DNA of 64,000 nucleotides. It comes from Nonomuraea gerenzanensis. GTDB lineage: Bacteria > Actinomycetota > Actinomycetes > Streptosporangiales > Streptosporangiaceae. Shown in pieces: positions 28,655-36,968 of this stretch (position 1 is the stretch's first letter; every line of letters begins with the position of its first letter). The notes under the pieces were generated by a model. That model worked only from the letters and a program-made list of their open reading frames with translations, was not told the DNA's origin and ran no database searches. The translations under genes and the position numbers were made by a program. The stretch is taken from the NCBI RefSeq assembly GCF_020215645.1, contig NZ_CP084058.1, forward strand, positions 3,906,001 to 3,970,000, written 5' to 3'.

Positions 28655-30142
28655 ATGACGTCCAGCACTGAGGCCACCTCGAGCACCCCGCAGGTAGCGG
28701 TCAACGACATCGGGTCCGAGGAAGCCTTCCTCGCGGCGATCGACGAGACCATCAAGTACTTCAACGACGGCGACATCGTCGAGGGCACCGTCGTCAAGGT
28801 CGATCGAGACGAGGTTCTTCTCGATATCGGCTACAAGACCGAGGGTGTCATCCCCTCGCGTGAGCTTTCGATCAAGCACGATGTCGATCCCGCTGACGTC
28901 GTGGAGGTCGGGGAGCACGTCGAAGCCCTGGTTCTCCAGAAGGAGGACAAGGAAGGGCGCCTGATCCTGTCCAAGAAGCGGGCTCAGTACGAGCGCGCCT
29001 GGGGCACGATCGAGAAGATCAAGGACGAGGACGGCATCGTCACCGGCACTGTCATCGAGGTCGTCAAGGGTGGTCTCATCCTCGACATCGGCCTGCGTGG
29101 CTTCCTCCCGGCGTCCCTGGTCGAGATGCGCCGTGTCCGCGATCTGCAGCCGTACGTCGGGCGCGAGCTCGAGGCGAAGATCATCGAGCTCGACAAGAAC
29201 CGCAACAACGTGGTCCTGTCGCGCCGCGCCTGGCTCGAGCAGACGCAGTCGGAGGTCCGCCAGACCTTCCTCAACACCCTCCAGAAGGGTCAGGTCCGCA
29301 AGGGCGTCGTCTCCTCGATCGTCAACTTCGGTGCGTTCGTGGACCTCGGCGGCGTCGACGGCCTGGTCCACGTGTCCGAGCTGTCCTGGAAGCACATCGA
29401 CCACCCGTCCGAGGTGGTCGAGGTCGGCCAGGAGGTCACGGTCGAGGTCCTCGACGTCGACATGGAGCGCGAGCGCGTCTCCCTGTCGCTCAAGGCCACT
29501 CAGGAAGACCCGTGGCAGCAGTTCGCCCGCACCCACCAGATCGGCCAGGTCGTGCCGGGCCGCGTCACCAAGCTGGTGCCGTTCGGCGCGTTCGTCCGGG
29601 TCGAGGAGGGCATCGAGGGCCTGGTCCACATCTCCGAGCTGGCCGAGCGCCACGTGGAGATCCCGGAGCAGGTCGTCCAGGTCGGCGACGAGATCTTCGT
29701 GAAGATCATCGACATCGACCTCGACCGTCGTCGCATCAGCCTCTCGCTGAAGCAGGCCAACGAGGGCGTCGGGGCCGAGGTCGAGTTCGACCCGACCCTG
29801 TACGGCATGGCGGCCACGTACGACGACCAGGGCAACTACATCTACCCCGAGGGCTTCGACCCCGAGACGGGTGAGTGGCTCGAGGGCTTCGACAAGCAGC
29901 GTGAGGAGTGGGAGCGGCAGTACGCCGAGGCCCAGCAGCGCTTCGAGGCCCACCGCAAGCAGATCGAGGAGGCCCGCAAGGCCGAGGCGGAGGCCGGCGA
30001 GGCCGCTCCCTCGTCCTACCAGGGCGAGACGCCGGCCCAGTCCGGCAGCTCCTCGTCGTCGTCGGCTCCGGCCAGCGGCGCGCTCGCCTCTGACGAGGCG
30101 CTCGCGGCTCTGCGTGAGAAGCTCGCGGGCGGCCAGAGCTGA
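28655..30142 (+). CDS. rpsA: 30S ribosomal protein S1
   Basis: 495 residues, the actinobacterial length. Four S1 RNA-binding repeats lie near residues 38-108, 125-192, 210-280 and 295-365 (for example GAFVDLGGVDGLVHVSELSW and GAFVRVEEGIEGLVHISELA). A Glu/Ala-rich helix and a Ser-rich linker follow, then a short conserved end ALAALREKLAGG. It binds mRNA on the 30S subunit. The ATG at 28655 is where homology starts; GGAG lies 11 bases upstream. Strong own promoter and an 18-bp terminator stem. Confidence 0.97.
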   Translation: MTSSTEATSSTPQVAVNDIGSEEAFLAAIDETIKYFNDGDIVEGTVVKVDRDEVLLDIGYKTEGVIPSRELSIKHDVDPADVVEVGEHVEALVLQKEDKEGRLILSKKRAQYERAWGTIEKIKDEDGIVTGTVIEVVKGGLILDIGLRGFLPASLVEMRRVRDLQPYVGRELEAKIIELDKNRNNVVLSRRAWLEQTQSEVRQTFLNTLQKGQVRKGVVSSIVNFGAFVDLGGVDGLVHVSELSWKHIDHPSEVVEVGQEVTVEVLDVDMERERVSLSLKATQEDPWQQFARTHQIGQVVPGRVTKLVPFGAFVRVEEGIEGLVHISELAERHVEIPEQVVQVGDEIFVKIIDIDLDRRRISLSLKQANEGVGAEVEFDPTLYGMAATYDDQGNYIYPEGFDPETGEWLEGFDKQREEWERQYAEAQQRFEAHRKQIEEARKAEAEAGEAAPSSYQGETPAQSGSSSSSSAPASGALASDEALAALREKLAGGQS

Positions 30143-30186
30143 GATCCTCCCTGGTGAGAATCTCGGCCGCCTGAGGCACAGGTAGT

Positions 30187-30226
30187 CGGAAAGGCCCCGC
30201 ACGGTTCGCCGTGCGGGGCCTTTCCG
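30187..30226 (+). terminator. Terminator of rpsA
   Basis: Perfect 18-bp stem (starting CGGAAAGGCCCC) capped by a UUCG tetraloop, 44 bases after the rpsA stop. The longest perfect stem noted in the window. Confidence 0.85.
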
Positions 30227-30283
30227 CGTTCCCCTGGCTAATGCGGAACGAATCTTGCCGCATTGCGGTCTACCTTCTGGGTC

Positions 30284-31417
30284 ATGGACGAGACCAAGCC
30301 TTTTCGCATCGACATTCCGCAGGCCGACCTGGACGACCTGCGAGCCCGGCTCCGGCGTACCCGGTGGGCCGCCCAGCTGCCCGGCGGGTGGAGCAGGGGC
30401 GTGCCGGTGGCGTACCTGCGGGAGCTGGCCGCGTACTGGGCCGACGGGTTCGACTGGCGGGCCCAGGAGGCCAGGCTCAACGCCTTCCCGCAGTTCACCA
30501 CCGTCATCGACGGGCAGCCGATCCACTTCCTGCACGTGCGCTCGCCCGAGCCGGACGCGCTGCCGCTGATCCTGACGCACAGCTGGCCCAGCTCCGTTGC
30601 CGAGTACCTGGAGGTGATCGGGCCGCTCACCGACCCGCGCAGCCACGGCCTCGACCCCGGCGTCGCCTTCCACGTCGTGGCGCCGTCGCTGCCGGGGTTC
30701 GCGTTCTCGCCGTTCCCCGAGCCCGCCGACGAGCGGCCGTGGAGCGTCGAGCGGGTGGCGCGGACGTGGGCGGAGCTGATGAGCGGGCTCGGCTACGAGC
30801 GCTACGGCGCGCACGGCAACGACGCGGGAGCGCTCGTCACACCGCGACTGGCGGCGCTGGACAGCTCGCGCGTGGTCGGCTCGCTCATCACGAGCGGGCT
30901 CGGCATCCCCACGGGGGTGCCCGGGGAGCTGGACGGGCTGGGGGACAAGGAGCTGGCCGAACTGGAGGAGATGGCCGCCTGGATGACCGGGGGCAGCGGG
31001 TACGGGCCCTACCTGGCGGCCAGGCCGCAGACGCTCGCCTTCGGGTTCGCCGATTCGCCGGTGGCGCAGCTGGCGTACCTGGTGGAGAGGTTCAAGGAGT
31101 TCGACGGGTGGGGGTCGGGGGAGGAGCCCATCGGGCGGGACCTGGTGCTCACCAACGCCAGCCTGTACTGGTTGACGGCGACGGGTGGCTCCTCGTCGTG
31201 GACGTACTACGAGGGGGCGGCGGGGCTGCCGATCTCCCAGCGGGCCGTGCCCACAGGGGTGACGCATGGAGGGCCGGAGGTGATGCGGCGGGTGGCCGAG
31301 CGGGGGAACGACATCGTGTACTGGGGGGAGGGGCGGAGTCCGAGTCACATGGTGGGGTTGGCGGCGCCCGACACGCTGGTGACCGGCATACGGGAATTTT
31401 TCCGGATCATCGGCTGA
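30284..31417 (+). CDS. Epoxide hydrolase family protein (EHN type)
   Basis: 377-residue alpha/beta hydrolase. The N-terminal EHN domain (FRIDIPQADLDDLRARLRRT, WRAQEARLNAFPQF) is characteristic of microsomal-type epoxide hydrolases. The oxyanion motif is THSWP; the nucleophile elbow GAHGNDAGA has Asp rather than Ser, as required for epoxide opening; the catalytic His lies in SPSHMVGL. The ATG at 30284 is 7 bases after a TACCTT -10 box and lacks a ribosome-binding site, so it is probably leaderless. Substrate unknown. Confidence 0.93.
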   Translation: MDETKPFRIDIPQADLDDLRARLRRTRWAAQLPGGWSRGVPVAYLRELAAYWADGFDWRAQEARLNAFPQFTTVIDGQPIHFLHVRSPEPDALPLILTHSWPSSVAEYLEVIGPLTDPRSHGLDPGVAFHVVAPSLPGFAFSPFPEPADERPWSVERVARTWAELMSGLGYERYGAHGNDAGALVTPRLAALDSSRVVGSLITSGLGIPTGVPGELDGLGDKELAELEEMAAWMTGGSGYGPYLAARPQTLAFGFADSPVAQLAYLVERFKEFDGWGSGEEPIGRDLVLTNASLYWLTATGGSSSWTYYEGAAGLPISQRAVPTGVTHGGPEVMRRVAERGNDIVYWGEGRSPSHMVGLAAPDTLVTGIREFFRIIG

Positions 31418-31534
31418 GGGGGGCCGGAGATTTTACCTATGGGCTTTGCAAGGCCGTGACCTGCGGGGTTGGGCGCTGGGAGACTGAGCGGCGGCGCTGG
31501 TGGTCGTGACTCTCCCTGGGGTGATGTGGTGGGC

Positions 31535-33616
31535 ATGGTTCAGCGGGTGATCCAGGTTACGGCCGTGGTGGCGGCGGGGCTCGCCGCCTCCGTCCCGGCC
31601 ACCCCCCAAGGGCGCGCGGCCTCGGCCACCGGCTCGGAGGGGCTCGCCACCCGGGCCACCGGCTCGGAGGGGCTCGCCGTCTGGGCCACCGGCTCGGAAA
31701 GGCTCGCCACCTTCGCCTCGGTCACCACTTCGCAAGGGCTGGCCGCCTCGGGCCAGGCCACCGGCTCGGAAGGGCTGGGCGCTGCTTCCGGCTCGCCGAG
31801 CGCGATTGGGCCGGCCGCTTCCGGCTCGCCTAGCCTCGCAGGGTCGGCGGCTTCCGCGCGGCCGGTTCGCGCGGGGCTGGCCGCCTCCCCGGCGCCGAGT
31901 CCGGTGGGAGCCCTCCCTACCGGCAGGGTGGCGTGGTGGGGGTGCGGCGACGGGCTGGAGTGCGCGAAGTTGTCCGTGCCCGTGGACTGGGCCAGGCCGC
32001 GCGGGCAGCGTACCGAGATCGACCTGGCCAGGATGCCCACGCGGGACCCGCACGGCAGCCTCGGCCCGCTGGTCGTCAGCACCGGCTCCGGGCCCACGAT
32101 CCAGGGCGTGCGGGCCAGGCCGGACTCCGTGAGCGAGCTGGCGCGCTGGTTCGACGTGGTGTTCGTGGAGTCGCGGGGGATCGGCGATCGCGGCAGCGCG
32201 GCCACCGTACGCTGCTCCGTGCCGCAACCCGACCCCCGCCGCCTCCAGATCACCCCTGGAGCGGCCGCATGGCGCGCCTACGCCCGCGACAACGCCGCCT
32301 ACGACCGCAGCTGCCGGATCGCCGCCGGGCCCACCTACGCGGGCCTCACGTCCTGGCAGGTGGCACACGACCTCGACGCCGTACGCGCCGCGCTCGGGCA
32401 GCCGCGGTTGCGGTACTTCGGCAACGGCTACGGGGCTGTTTACGGGCAGGCGTATCTGGAGCTGTTCCCCAGGCGTGTGGAGCGGATGTATCTGGAGGGC
32501 GTACCCGATCACGGTCAGTCGAGCGTGGGGCGGCGGTTGATCGCGCACGCGCGGGCGGCCGAGCGGCAGCTCGCGGCCTTCCGCGCCTGGTGCGCCAGGC
32601 GGATGGGCTGTCCTCTCGGGGGTGAGGACGCGGTGGAGGTGCTCGACGGCCTGCTCGAACGGGCGCCCCTGCCCGCCGGCTACGGCCACACGGCCTATGA
32701 CCGCACGGTAGACGGGCGTGAGGCGGGAGGTCGTGAGGCGGGTGGCCACGCGGTAGGCGGGCGTGAGGTGGATGGTCGTGAGGCGGGCGGCTACGCGGTA
32801 GACGGGCGTGAGGTGGGCGGTCGTGAGGCGGGCGGCTACGCGGTAGGCGGGCGTGAGGCGGGCGCGCGTGAGATGGACGGCCGCACGGTGGATGCCCGCG
32901 AGGTCGTGGTGGCCGTGCTCGCCGGGCTCGTGCCGCAGCGCTGGCCCGAGCTGGCCCGGGCGCTGGCGGCGGCCGAGGCGGGTGACGCGAGCGCGCTGGC
33001 GGCCATGGCCGCACCGGCGCCGCCCGTGGCGCCGGCCCTGGTGGACCGGTCGCTGCACTGCCACGACTTCATGCCCGCCGTGCCCGGGTACCGGCGCTTC
33101 CTGGCGATGGAGGCGCGGCTGCGGGCGATCGCGCCACGGGTGGGCTGGCTGACCGGCCGGTACGAGGTCGGCCGCTGCCTCGGCATCGACGGCCACCCGA
33201 GCTGGCCACCCCGCCCGGCCGCCCTCGCCCCCAAACCCCACAGGGACGCGGCGGCCAGCGCACGGGTGAGCGAGGATGCGGCGACCCAGGCGCGAGCAGG
33301 CGAGGACGCGGCGGTGAGGGGCCGGACTCGCGGGCACGGGGCGGCTACGCAGCGGGGGCGCAAGGCCCCCGTCGTGCTGGTGGGCATCGGCCGGCTGGAC
33401 ACCGAGAGCCCCGCCTCCGCGGCCGCCCAGGTCGCCGAGCGGATCCAAGGGGCCGTGGTGCTCTGGCACGGCGACGGCCACGGCGCCTACCTGCTACAGG
33501 GCACCGCCAAGCTCCGCGCCACCTGCCTGCGCGCCCGCGTGCACGACTTCCTCGTCAACGGCACCCCGCCCAGAACCCGATGCCCCGGAGAACTGACGGC
33601 CGCCATGGACTCCTGA
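31535..33616 (+). CDS. Repeat-expanded alpha/beta hydrolase lacking the catalytic serine
   Basis: About 693 residues; related secreted tripeptidyl-aminopeptidase-like hydrolases are about 450-500. It has a signal peptide at 1-28, then a low-complexity Ala/Ser/Gly region (about 30-125) with 10-residue repeats. The hydrolase body follows: CAKLSVPVDWARP, then the elbow FGNGYGAVYG, where the family has G-x-S-Y-G but residue 298 is Gly (codon GGC at 32426). The acid segment GRLDTESP and His in GDGHGAYL remain. A second repeat array interrupts the lid (residues about 390-450). It is probably a non-catalytic or altered protein. Start ATG 31535 or in-frame GTG at 31529. Confidence 0.82.
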   Translation: MVQRVIQVTAVVAAGLAASVPATPQGRAASATGSEGLATRATGSEGLAVWATGSERLATFASVTTSQGLAASGQATGSEGLGAASGSPSAIGPAASGSPSLAGSAASARPVRAGLAASPAPSPVGALPTGRVAWWGCGDGLECAKLSVPVDWARPRGQRTEIDLARMPTRDPHGSLGPLVVSTGSGPTIQGVRARPDSVSELARWFDVVFVESRGIGDRGSAATVRCSVPQPDPRRLQITPGAAAWRAYARDNAAYDRSCRIAAGPTYAGLTSWQVAHDLDAVRAALGQPRLRYFGNGYGAVYGQAYLELFPRRVERMYLEGVPDHGQSSVGRRLIAHARAAERQLAAFRAWCARRMGCPLGGEDAVEVLDGLLERAPLPAGYGHTAYDRTVDGREAGGREAGGHAVGGREVDGREAGGYAVDGREVGGREAGGYAVGGREAGAREMDGRTVDAREVVVAVLAGLVPQRWPELARALAAAEAGDASALAAMAAPAPPVAPALVDRSLHCHDFMPAVPGYRRFLAMEARLRAIAPRVGWLTGRYEVGRCLGIDGHPSWPPRPAALAPKPHRDAAASARVSEDAATQARAGEDAAVRGRTRGHGAATQRGRKAPVVLVGIGRLDTESPASAAAQVAERIQGAVVLWHGDGHGAYLLQGTAKLRATCLRARVHDFLVNGTPPRTRCPGELTAAMDS
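31625..31714 (+). repeat. 30-bp coding repeat, three units
   Basis: Units at 31625, 31655 and 31685 each open with GCCACCGGCTCGGA and encode ATGSE(G/R)LA plus two variable residues. They expand the linker behind the signal peptide of the hydrolase-like protein; degenerate copies continue to about 31780. Confidence 0.85.
32703..32882 (+). repeat. 45-bp coding repeat, four units
   Basis: Units at 32703, 32748, 32793 and 32838 keep the reading frame and encode 15-residue blocks of the form (Y/H)AVxGREVxGREAGG. They seem to be amplified from the family's own segment that survives after them as RTVDAREVV. The array sits in the lid region of the hydrolase-like gene. Confidence 0.9.
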
Positions 33617-33631
33617 GATAAGCTCCGACAG

Positions 33632-34105
33632 GTGGTGATCGAACGAGCGGACCCCGCCGACGCGGGCGAGATCCTCACCGTGCAGCGCGCGGCCTACCTC
33701 ACCGAGGCCCAGCTCTACGGCGACCCGTACATCCCGCCGCTCGTCGAGTCGCTGGAGCAGGTGCGCAAGATCGTCGAGAGCGCGCTCGTCCTCAAGGCGC
33801 TCGACGGCACGCGGATCGTCGGCGCCGTACGCGGCCAGCTGTCGGGCACCACCTGCCTGGTGGGCCGCCTCGTCGTCGCGCCCGACCGGCAGGGTCAGGG
33901 CGTGGGCACGGCCCTGCTGCGCGCCCTGCACGAGCAGGTGCCGGAGGCCGAGGCGTTCGACCTGTTCACCGGTCACCTGTCGGAGGGGAACCTGCGGCTC
34001 TACCGCCGTCTGGGCTACCGGGAGACGAGCCGCGAGCGGATGGACGACCATCTGACGGTGGTGTACCTGCGCAGGACGCCAGATCGATCCCCTCCTCCGC
34101 GGTGA
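33632..34105 (+). CDS. GNAT-family N-acetyltransferase
   Basis: 157-residue acyltransferase using acetyl-CoA. The fold is clear: VIERADPADAGEIL at the start, then LVVAPDRQGQGVGTALL (acetyl-CoA P-loop, motif A) and NLRLYRRLGYRET (motif B). The start is GTG at 33632; TAAGCT ends 7 bases upstream and no ribosome-binding site exists, so it is probably leaderless. Its 3' end overlaps the convergent Clp-N gene by 140 bases. Acceptor unknown. Confidence 0.9.
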   Translation: MVIERADPADAGEILTVQRAAYLTEAQLYGDPYIPPLVESLEQVRKIVESALVLKALDGTRIVGAVRGQLSGTTCLVGRLVVAPDRQGQGVGTALLRALHEQVPEAEAFDLFTGHLSEGNLRLYRRLGYRETSRERMDDHLTVVYLRRTPDRSPPPR

Positions 34106-34682
34106 TCACGGCGCGGCCCAGGTCGTCGTCCACCCAGTTCCAGGCCCACCGCCACTCCGAGCCGGGCGGATGCGCGGCGTTCAGCCGGTCGAGCACGGCC
34201 TGCAGCGCGGCGGCGGGCACCACGATCTGATGCCGGCCCCGCCACGGCACGTGCTCCGGCGCGTCCAGCGGCGGCACCGGCACCCCGTGGCGCCGCAGCG
34301 CCTCCAGCACCTGCCCCGGCGACACCCCGAACGGGTGCAGCGGCGTCGCCCCGCGCTCCACCTCGGCGTCGTGGGCCAGCGCGATCAGCCAGTGCTCCGG
34401 CGACGGCACCCGTTCGCCCACGGCCAGGGCAAGGCCGGTCGCGATGCCGTACAGCTTGTGGAAGGCCGGGCTGTCGAACCCGCCGCCCCGGTGCTGCCCC
34501 GGCCGCCCGTGACGCGGCAGCAGCTCCAGCGCGCGCCCGTGGTCGAGGCCGGCCTCGTTCAGCACGCGTGCGGCGAGTGAGTCGCCGCTCAGCAGGGCGA
34601 GCACGACGTGCCCCGGCCCCACCCAGTCGTCGCCGGCGGCCGCCGCCTGCTCGTGGGCGGCCCGTACGATCCAGCTCACCAT
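33966..34682 (-). CDS. Clp N-terminal (Clp-repeat) domain protein
   Basis: 238 residues. Residues about 1-135 form two Clp repeats (VGPGHVVLALLSGDSLAARVL; then SPEHWLIALAH, PFGVSPGQVLEALRRHGV), the substrate/adaptor-binding domain of ClpC/ClpA, but no AAA+ module follows. Stand-alone proteins of this kind may recruit or regulate Clp proteases. The last 47 residues are antisense to the GNAT gene and low in complexity, so the real C-terminus may depend on a frame that has drifted. ATG at 34682, 34 bases from the divergent coaE start. Confidence 0.8.
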   Translation of the reverse strand: MVSWIVRAAHEQAAAAGDDWVGPGHVVLALLSGDSLAARVLNEAGLDHGRALELLPRHGRPGQHRGGGFDSPAFHKLYGIATGLALAVGERVPSPEHWLIALAHDAEVERGATPLHPFGVSPGQVLEALRRHGVPVPPLDAPEHVPWRGRHQIVVPAAALQAVLDRLNAAHPPGSEWRWAWNWVDDDLGRAVITAEEGIDLASCAGTPPSDGRPSARGSSPGSPDGGRAAGSPPTGDR

Positions 34683-34716
34683 GTCTCTGATGATGCACCT
34701 TGGATAGGCTGCTCGG

Positions 34717-35319
34717 GTGCTGAAGATCGGACTGACCGGCGGCATCGGCTCCGGCAAGAGCGAGGTGGCCAAGCGGCTCTCCGCCAAGGGCGCCATGGTG
34801 ATCGACGCCGACCGGATCGCGCGCGAGGTGGTGGAGCCGGGCACCCCCGGCCTGGCCCGGGTGGTGGCCACGTTCGGGGAGGAGGTGCTCCGGCCGGACG
34901 GCTCGCTCAACAGGGAGAAGCTGGGCTCGCTGGTGTTCGCCGACTCCGAGAAGCTGGCTGCGCTGAACTCGATCGTGCACCCGCTCGTCGGGGAGCGGGT
35001 GGCGGAGCTGCAGCGCGGCGCCGCCGACGACACGATCCTGGTGTACGACGTGCCGCTGCTGGTGGAGAACAATCTGGCCCCCATGTACGACGTCGTCATC
35101 GTCGTGGACGCCCCCGACGACCTGCGCATCACCCGGCTGGCCGAGCACCGCGGCATGCCGGAGGCCGACGCCAAGGCGCGCATCGCCGCGCAGGCGAGCC
35201 GCGAGGAGCGGCTGGCGGCGGCCGACATCGTGATCCCGAACGACGGCCCGCTGGAGGAGCTGGACGCCCGGGTGGCGGAAGTCTGGCAGGACCTGCTCGC
35301 CCGCGCCGCCCGAGGCTGA
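34717..35319 (+). CDS. coaE: Dephospho-CoA kinase
   Basis: Last step of coenzyme A synthesis: phosphorylates the 3'-OH of dephospho-CoA. 200 residues, the single-domain form. P-loop [23 protein letters not shown] (CoA-binding), [11 protein letters not shown] and the lid [11 protein letters not shown] are typical. GTG start 6 bases after TAGGCT, with no ribosome-binding site (leaderless). The final bases and stop fall in the first unit of a 31-bp tandem repeat. Confidence 0.96.
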   Translation: MLKIGLTGGIGSGKSEVAKRLSAKGAMVIDADRIAREVVEPGTPGLARVVATFGEEVLRPDGSLNREKLGSLVFADSEKLAALNSIVHPLVGERVAELQRGAADDTILVYDVPLLVENNLAPMYDVVIVVDAPDDLRITRLAEHRGMPEADAKARIAAQASREERLAAADIVIPNDGPLEELDARVAEVWQDLLARAARG

Positions 35320-35403
35320 CCCGCCCGAAGGCTGACGTGCCCGAGGCTGACCCGCCCGAAGGCTGACGTGCCCGAGGCTGACCCGCCCGAAGGCTGACCC
35401 GCC
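35311..35403. repeat. 31-bp tandem repeat starting in the coaE stop region
   Basis: Three units begin at 35311, 35342 and 35373, each opening CGAGGCTGACCCGCCCGAAG; the third diverges near its end. The first contains the coaE stop codon, so each unit repeats the gene's 3' end. Each unit is itself two similar halves. Confidence 0.9.
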
Positions 35404-35512
35404 CGGGGCGGCGCGGCTCCGGGCCTGACGCGACGGACGGGCGGTTGACGGCCTGACCGGTTTCCGTGACGATCGGAAAGATCGCCCGGCAGACTCCCCG
35501 GAAGGACCGCCG

Positions 35513-36904
35513 ATGCCGCGTCCCTGGCGTGCCGCCCTGGCAGCATCCCTCATCGCCATGACCGTGCTCGTCCCGGCCGGGCAGGCGAGCGCGGCGACGC
35601 AGTCGTTCCGCAACCCGGTGAACCCGTCGGCCGACCCCAGCCTGATCCACCACAACGGCGCCTACCACGTGGCCACCACGCGCGGCGACCGCATCGGCAT
35701 CTGGCGCTCGACCAGCCTCGCCACCCTCCTGGCCGCCCCCGAGCAGGTGGTCTGGCGCGACAGCGACAGCAGCCGCAACCAGCAGATGTGGGCCCCCGCC
35801 TTCCGCCACGTCGGCTCCCGCTGGTACCTCTACTACACGGCCTCCGACGGCGTGGACGCCAACCACCGCATGTACGTCCTGGAGTCGGCGGGCGACGACC
35901 CCATGGGCCCGTACACGTTCAAGGCCAAGATCGCCGACTTCGGCGAGTACGCCATCGACGGCGAGCCGATCACCCACGACGGCCGGTCCTACTTCGTCTG
36001 GAGCGGCCCTGGCCGCGGCCTCGGCGGCCCCGCGCAGCTCTACATCGCCAGGATGAGCAACCCGTGGACGGTCACCGGCGGCCGGGTCGCGATCCCGGCG
36101 GACGGCGGCTGCACCGAGGTCCGCGAGGGCCCGACCCCGCTCTACCGCAACGGCAGGACGTTCCTGACCTACTCCACCTGCGACACCGGCAAACCGGACT
36201 ACCAGCTCTGGATGAAGAGCATCGCGAACGGCGCCGACCCGATGGTGCCCGCGAACTGGCGCCAGCACCCCGGCCCGGTGTTCTCGCGCAACGACGCGAC
36301 CGGCGTGTGGGGCCCGGGGCACCACTCGTTCTTCCGCTCGCCGGACGGCGCCGAGGACTGGATCGCCTACCACGGCAAGAACACCAGCACCTACACCTAC
36401 GACTTCCGCACCACCCGGGTGCAGAGGTTCACCTGGAACGCCGACGGCACCCCGAGCTTCGGCCGCCCCCTGGCCGCGGGCGCCACCCAGCAGCTCCCGT
36501 CCGGCGATCCCGGCGCCGCCACCTCGGTGATCAACGACTTCGACCCCCAGGTCACGTACGCGGGCGCGTGGCAGTCCGGCTCCGGCTGCGGCAACCAGTG
36601 CTTCTGGAGCAACGACCACTGGAGCGGCCAGACCGGCGCCACCGCGACGGTCACCTTCACCGGCAGCCGCGTCGCCCTGCTCAGCGTCCGCGACCGCGGC
36701 AACGGCATCGCCGCCATCTCCATCGACGGCGGCCCCGAGCAGCGGGTGGACTACTACAGCGGCATCCGGGTGGGGGAGCAGCTCAACTACCTGAGCCCGG
36801 TCCTGCCACGCGGGCAGCACACGCTGCGGGTGCGGGTGACGGGCGAGCGCAACCCGGCCTCGGGCAGCACGGTGATCAGCATGGACCGCATCGAGGTGTT
36901 CTGA
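35513..36904 (+). CDS. Secreted glycoside hydrolase family 43-like protein
   Basis: 463 residues, signal peptide 1-27 (PAGQASA). Residues about 30-320 form a five-bladed beta-propeller of the GH43/GH-F type: catalytic-base Asp in NPSADPSLIHHNG, MWAPAF, acid Glu in TEVREGPTPLYRNG, and GVWGPGHHSFF. The C-terminal 120 residues look like a galactose-binding-like carbohydrate module, with VTFTGSRVALLSVRDRGNG and ISMDRIEVF. It likely trims arabinose, xylose or galactose side chains from plant polymers outside the cell. Start ATG 35513 after GGAAGGA. Confidence 0.9.
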   Translation: MPRPWRAALAASLIAMTVLVPAGQASAATQSFRNPVNPSADPSLIHHNGAYHVATTRGDRIGIWRSTSLATLLAAPEQVVWRDSDSSRNQQMWAPAFRHVGSRWYLYYTASDGVDANHRMYVLESAGDDPMGPYTFKAKIADFGEYAIDGEPITHDGRSYFVWSGPGRGLGGPAQLYIARMSNPWTVTGGRVAIPADGGCTEVREGPTPLYRNGRTFLTYSTCDTGKPDYQLWMKSIANGADPMVPANWRQHPGPVFSRNDATGVWGPGHHSFFRSPDGAEDWIAYHGKNTSTYTYDFRTTRVQRFTWNADGTPSFGRPLAAGATQQLPSGDPGAATSVINDFDPQVTYAGAWQSGSGCGNQCFWSNDHWSGQTGATATVTFTGSRVALLSVRDRGNGIAAISIDGGPEQRVDYYSGIRVGEQLNYLSPVLPRGQHTLRVRVTGERNPASGSTVISMDRIEVF

Positions 36905-36968
36905 CGATCGCCGTACGTAACGGGCGATGTCGGGGACGTAGCGGGGAGATCTGGCGCATACTGCCGTC

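Noticed and set aside
27434..31348. 1304-residue minus-strand open frame over the deacetylase, rpsA and epoxide hydrolase
   Set aside because: It spans three well-supported plus-strand genes and has no recognisable domain.
32703..32882. CRISPR or mobile-element repeat
   Set aside because: The 45-bp units are contiguous, in frame and protein-coding within one gene.
36905..36968. Integration or attachment site at the left edge of the NTPase cluster
   Set aside because: No tRNA, direct repeat or integrase gene is found at either edge; only a weak 6-bp hairpin (36907-36928) is present.
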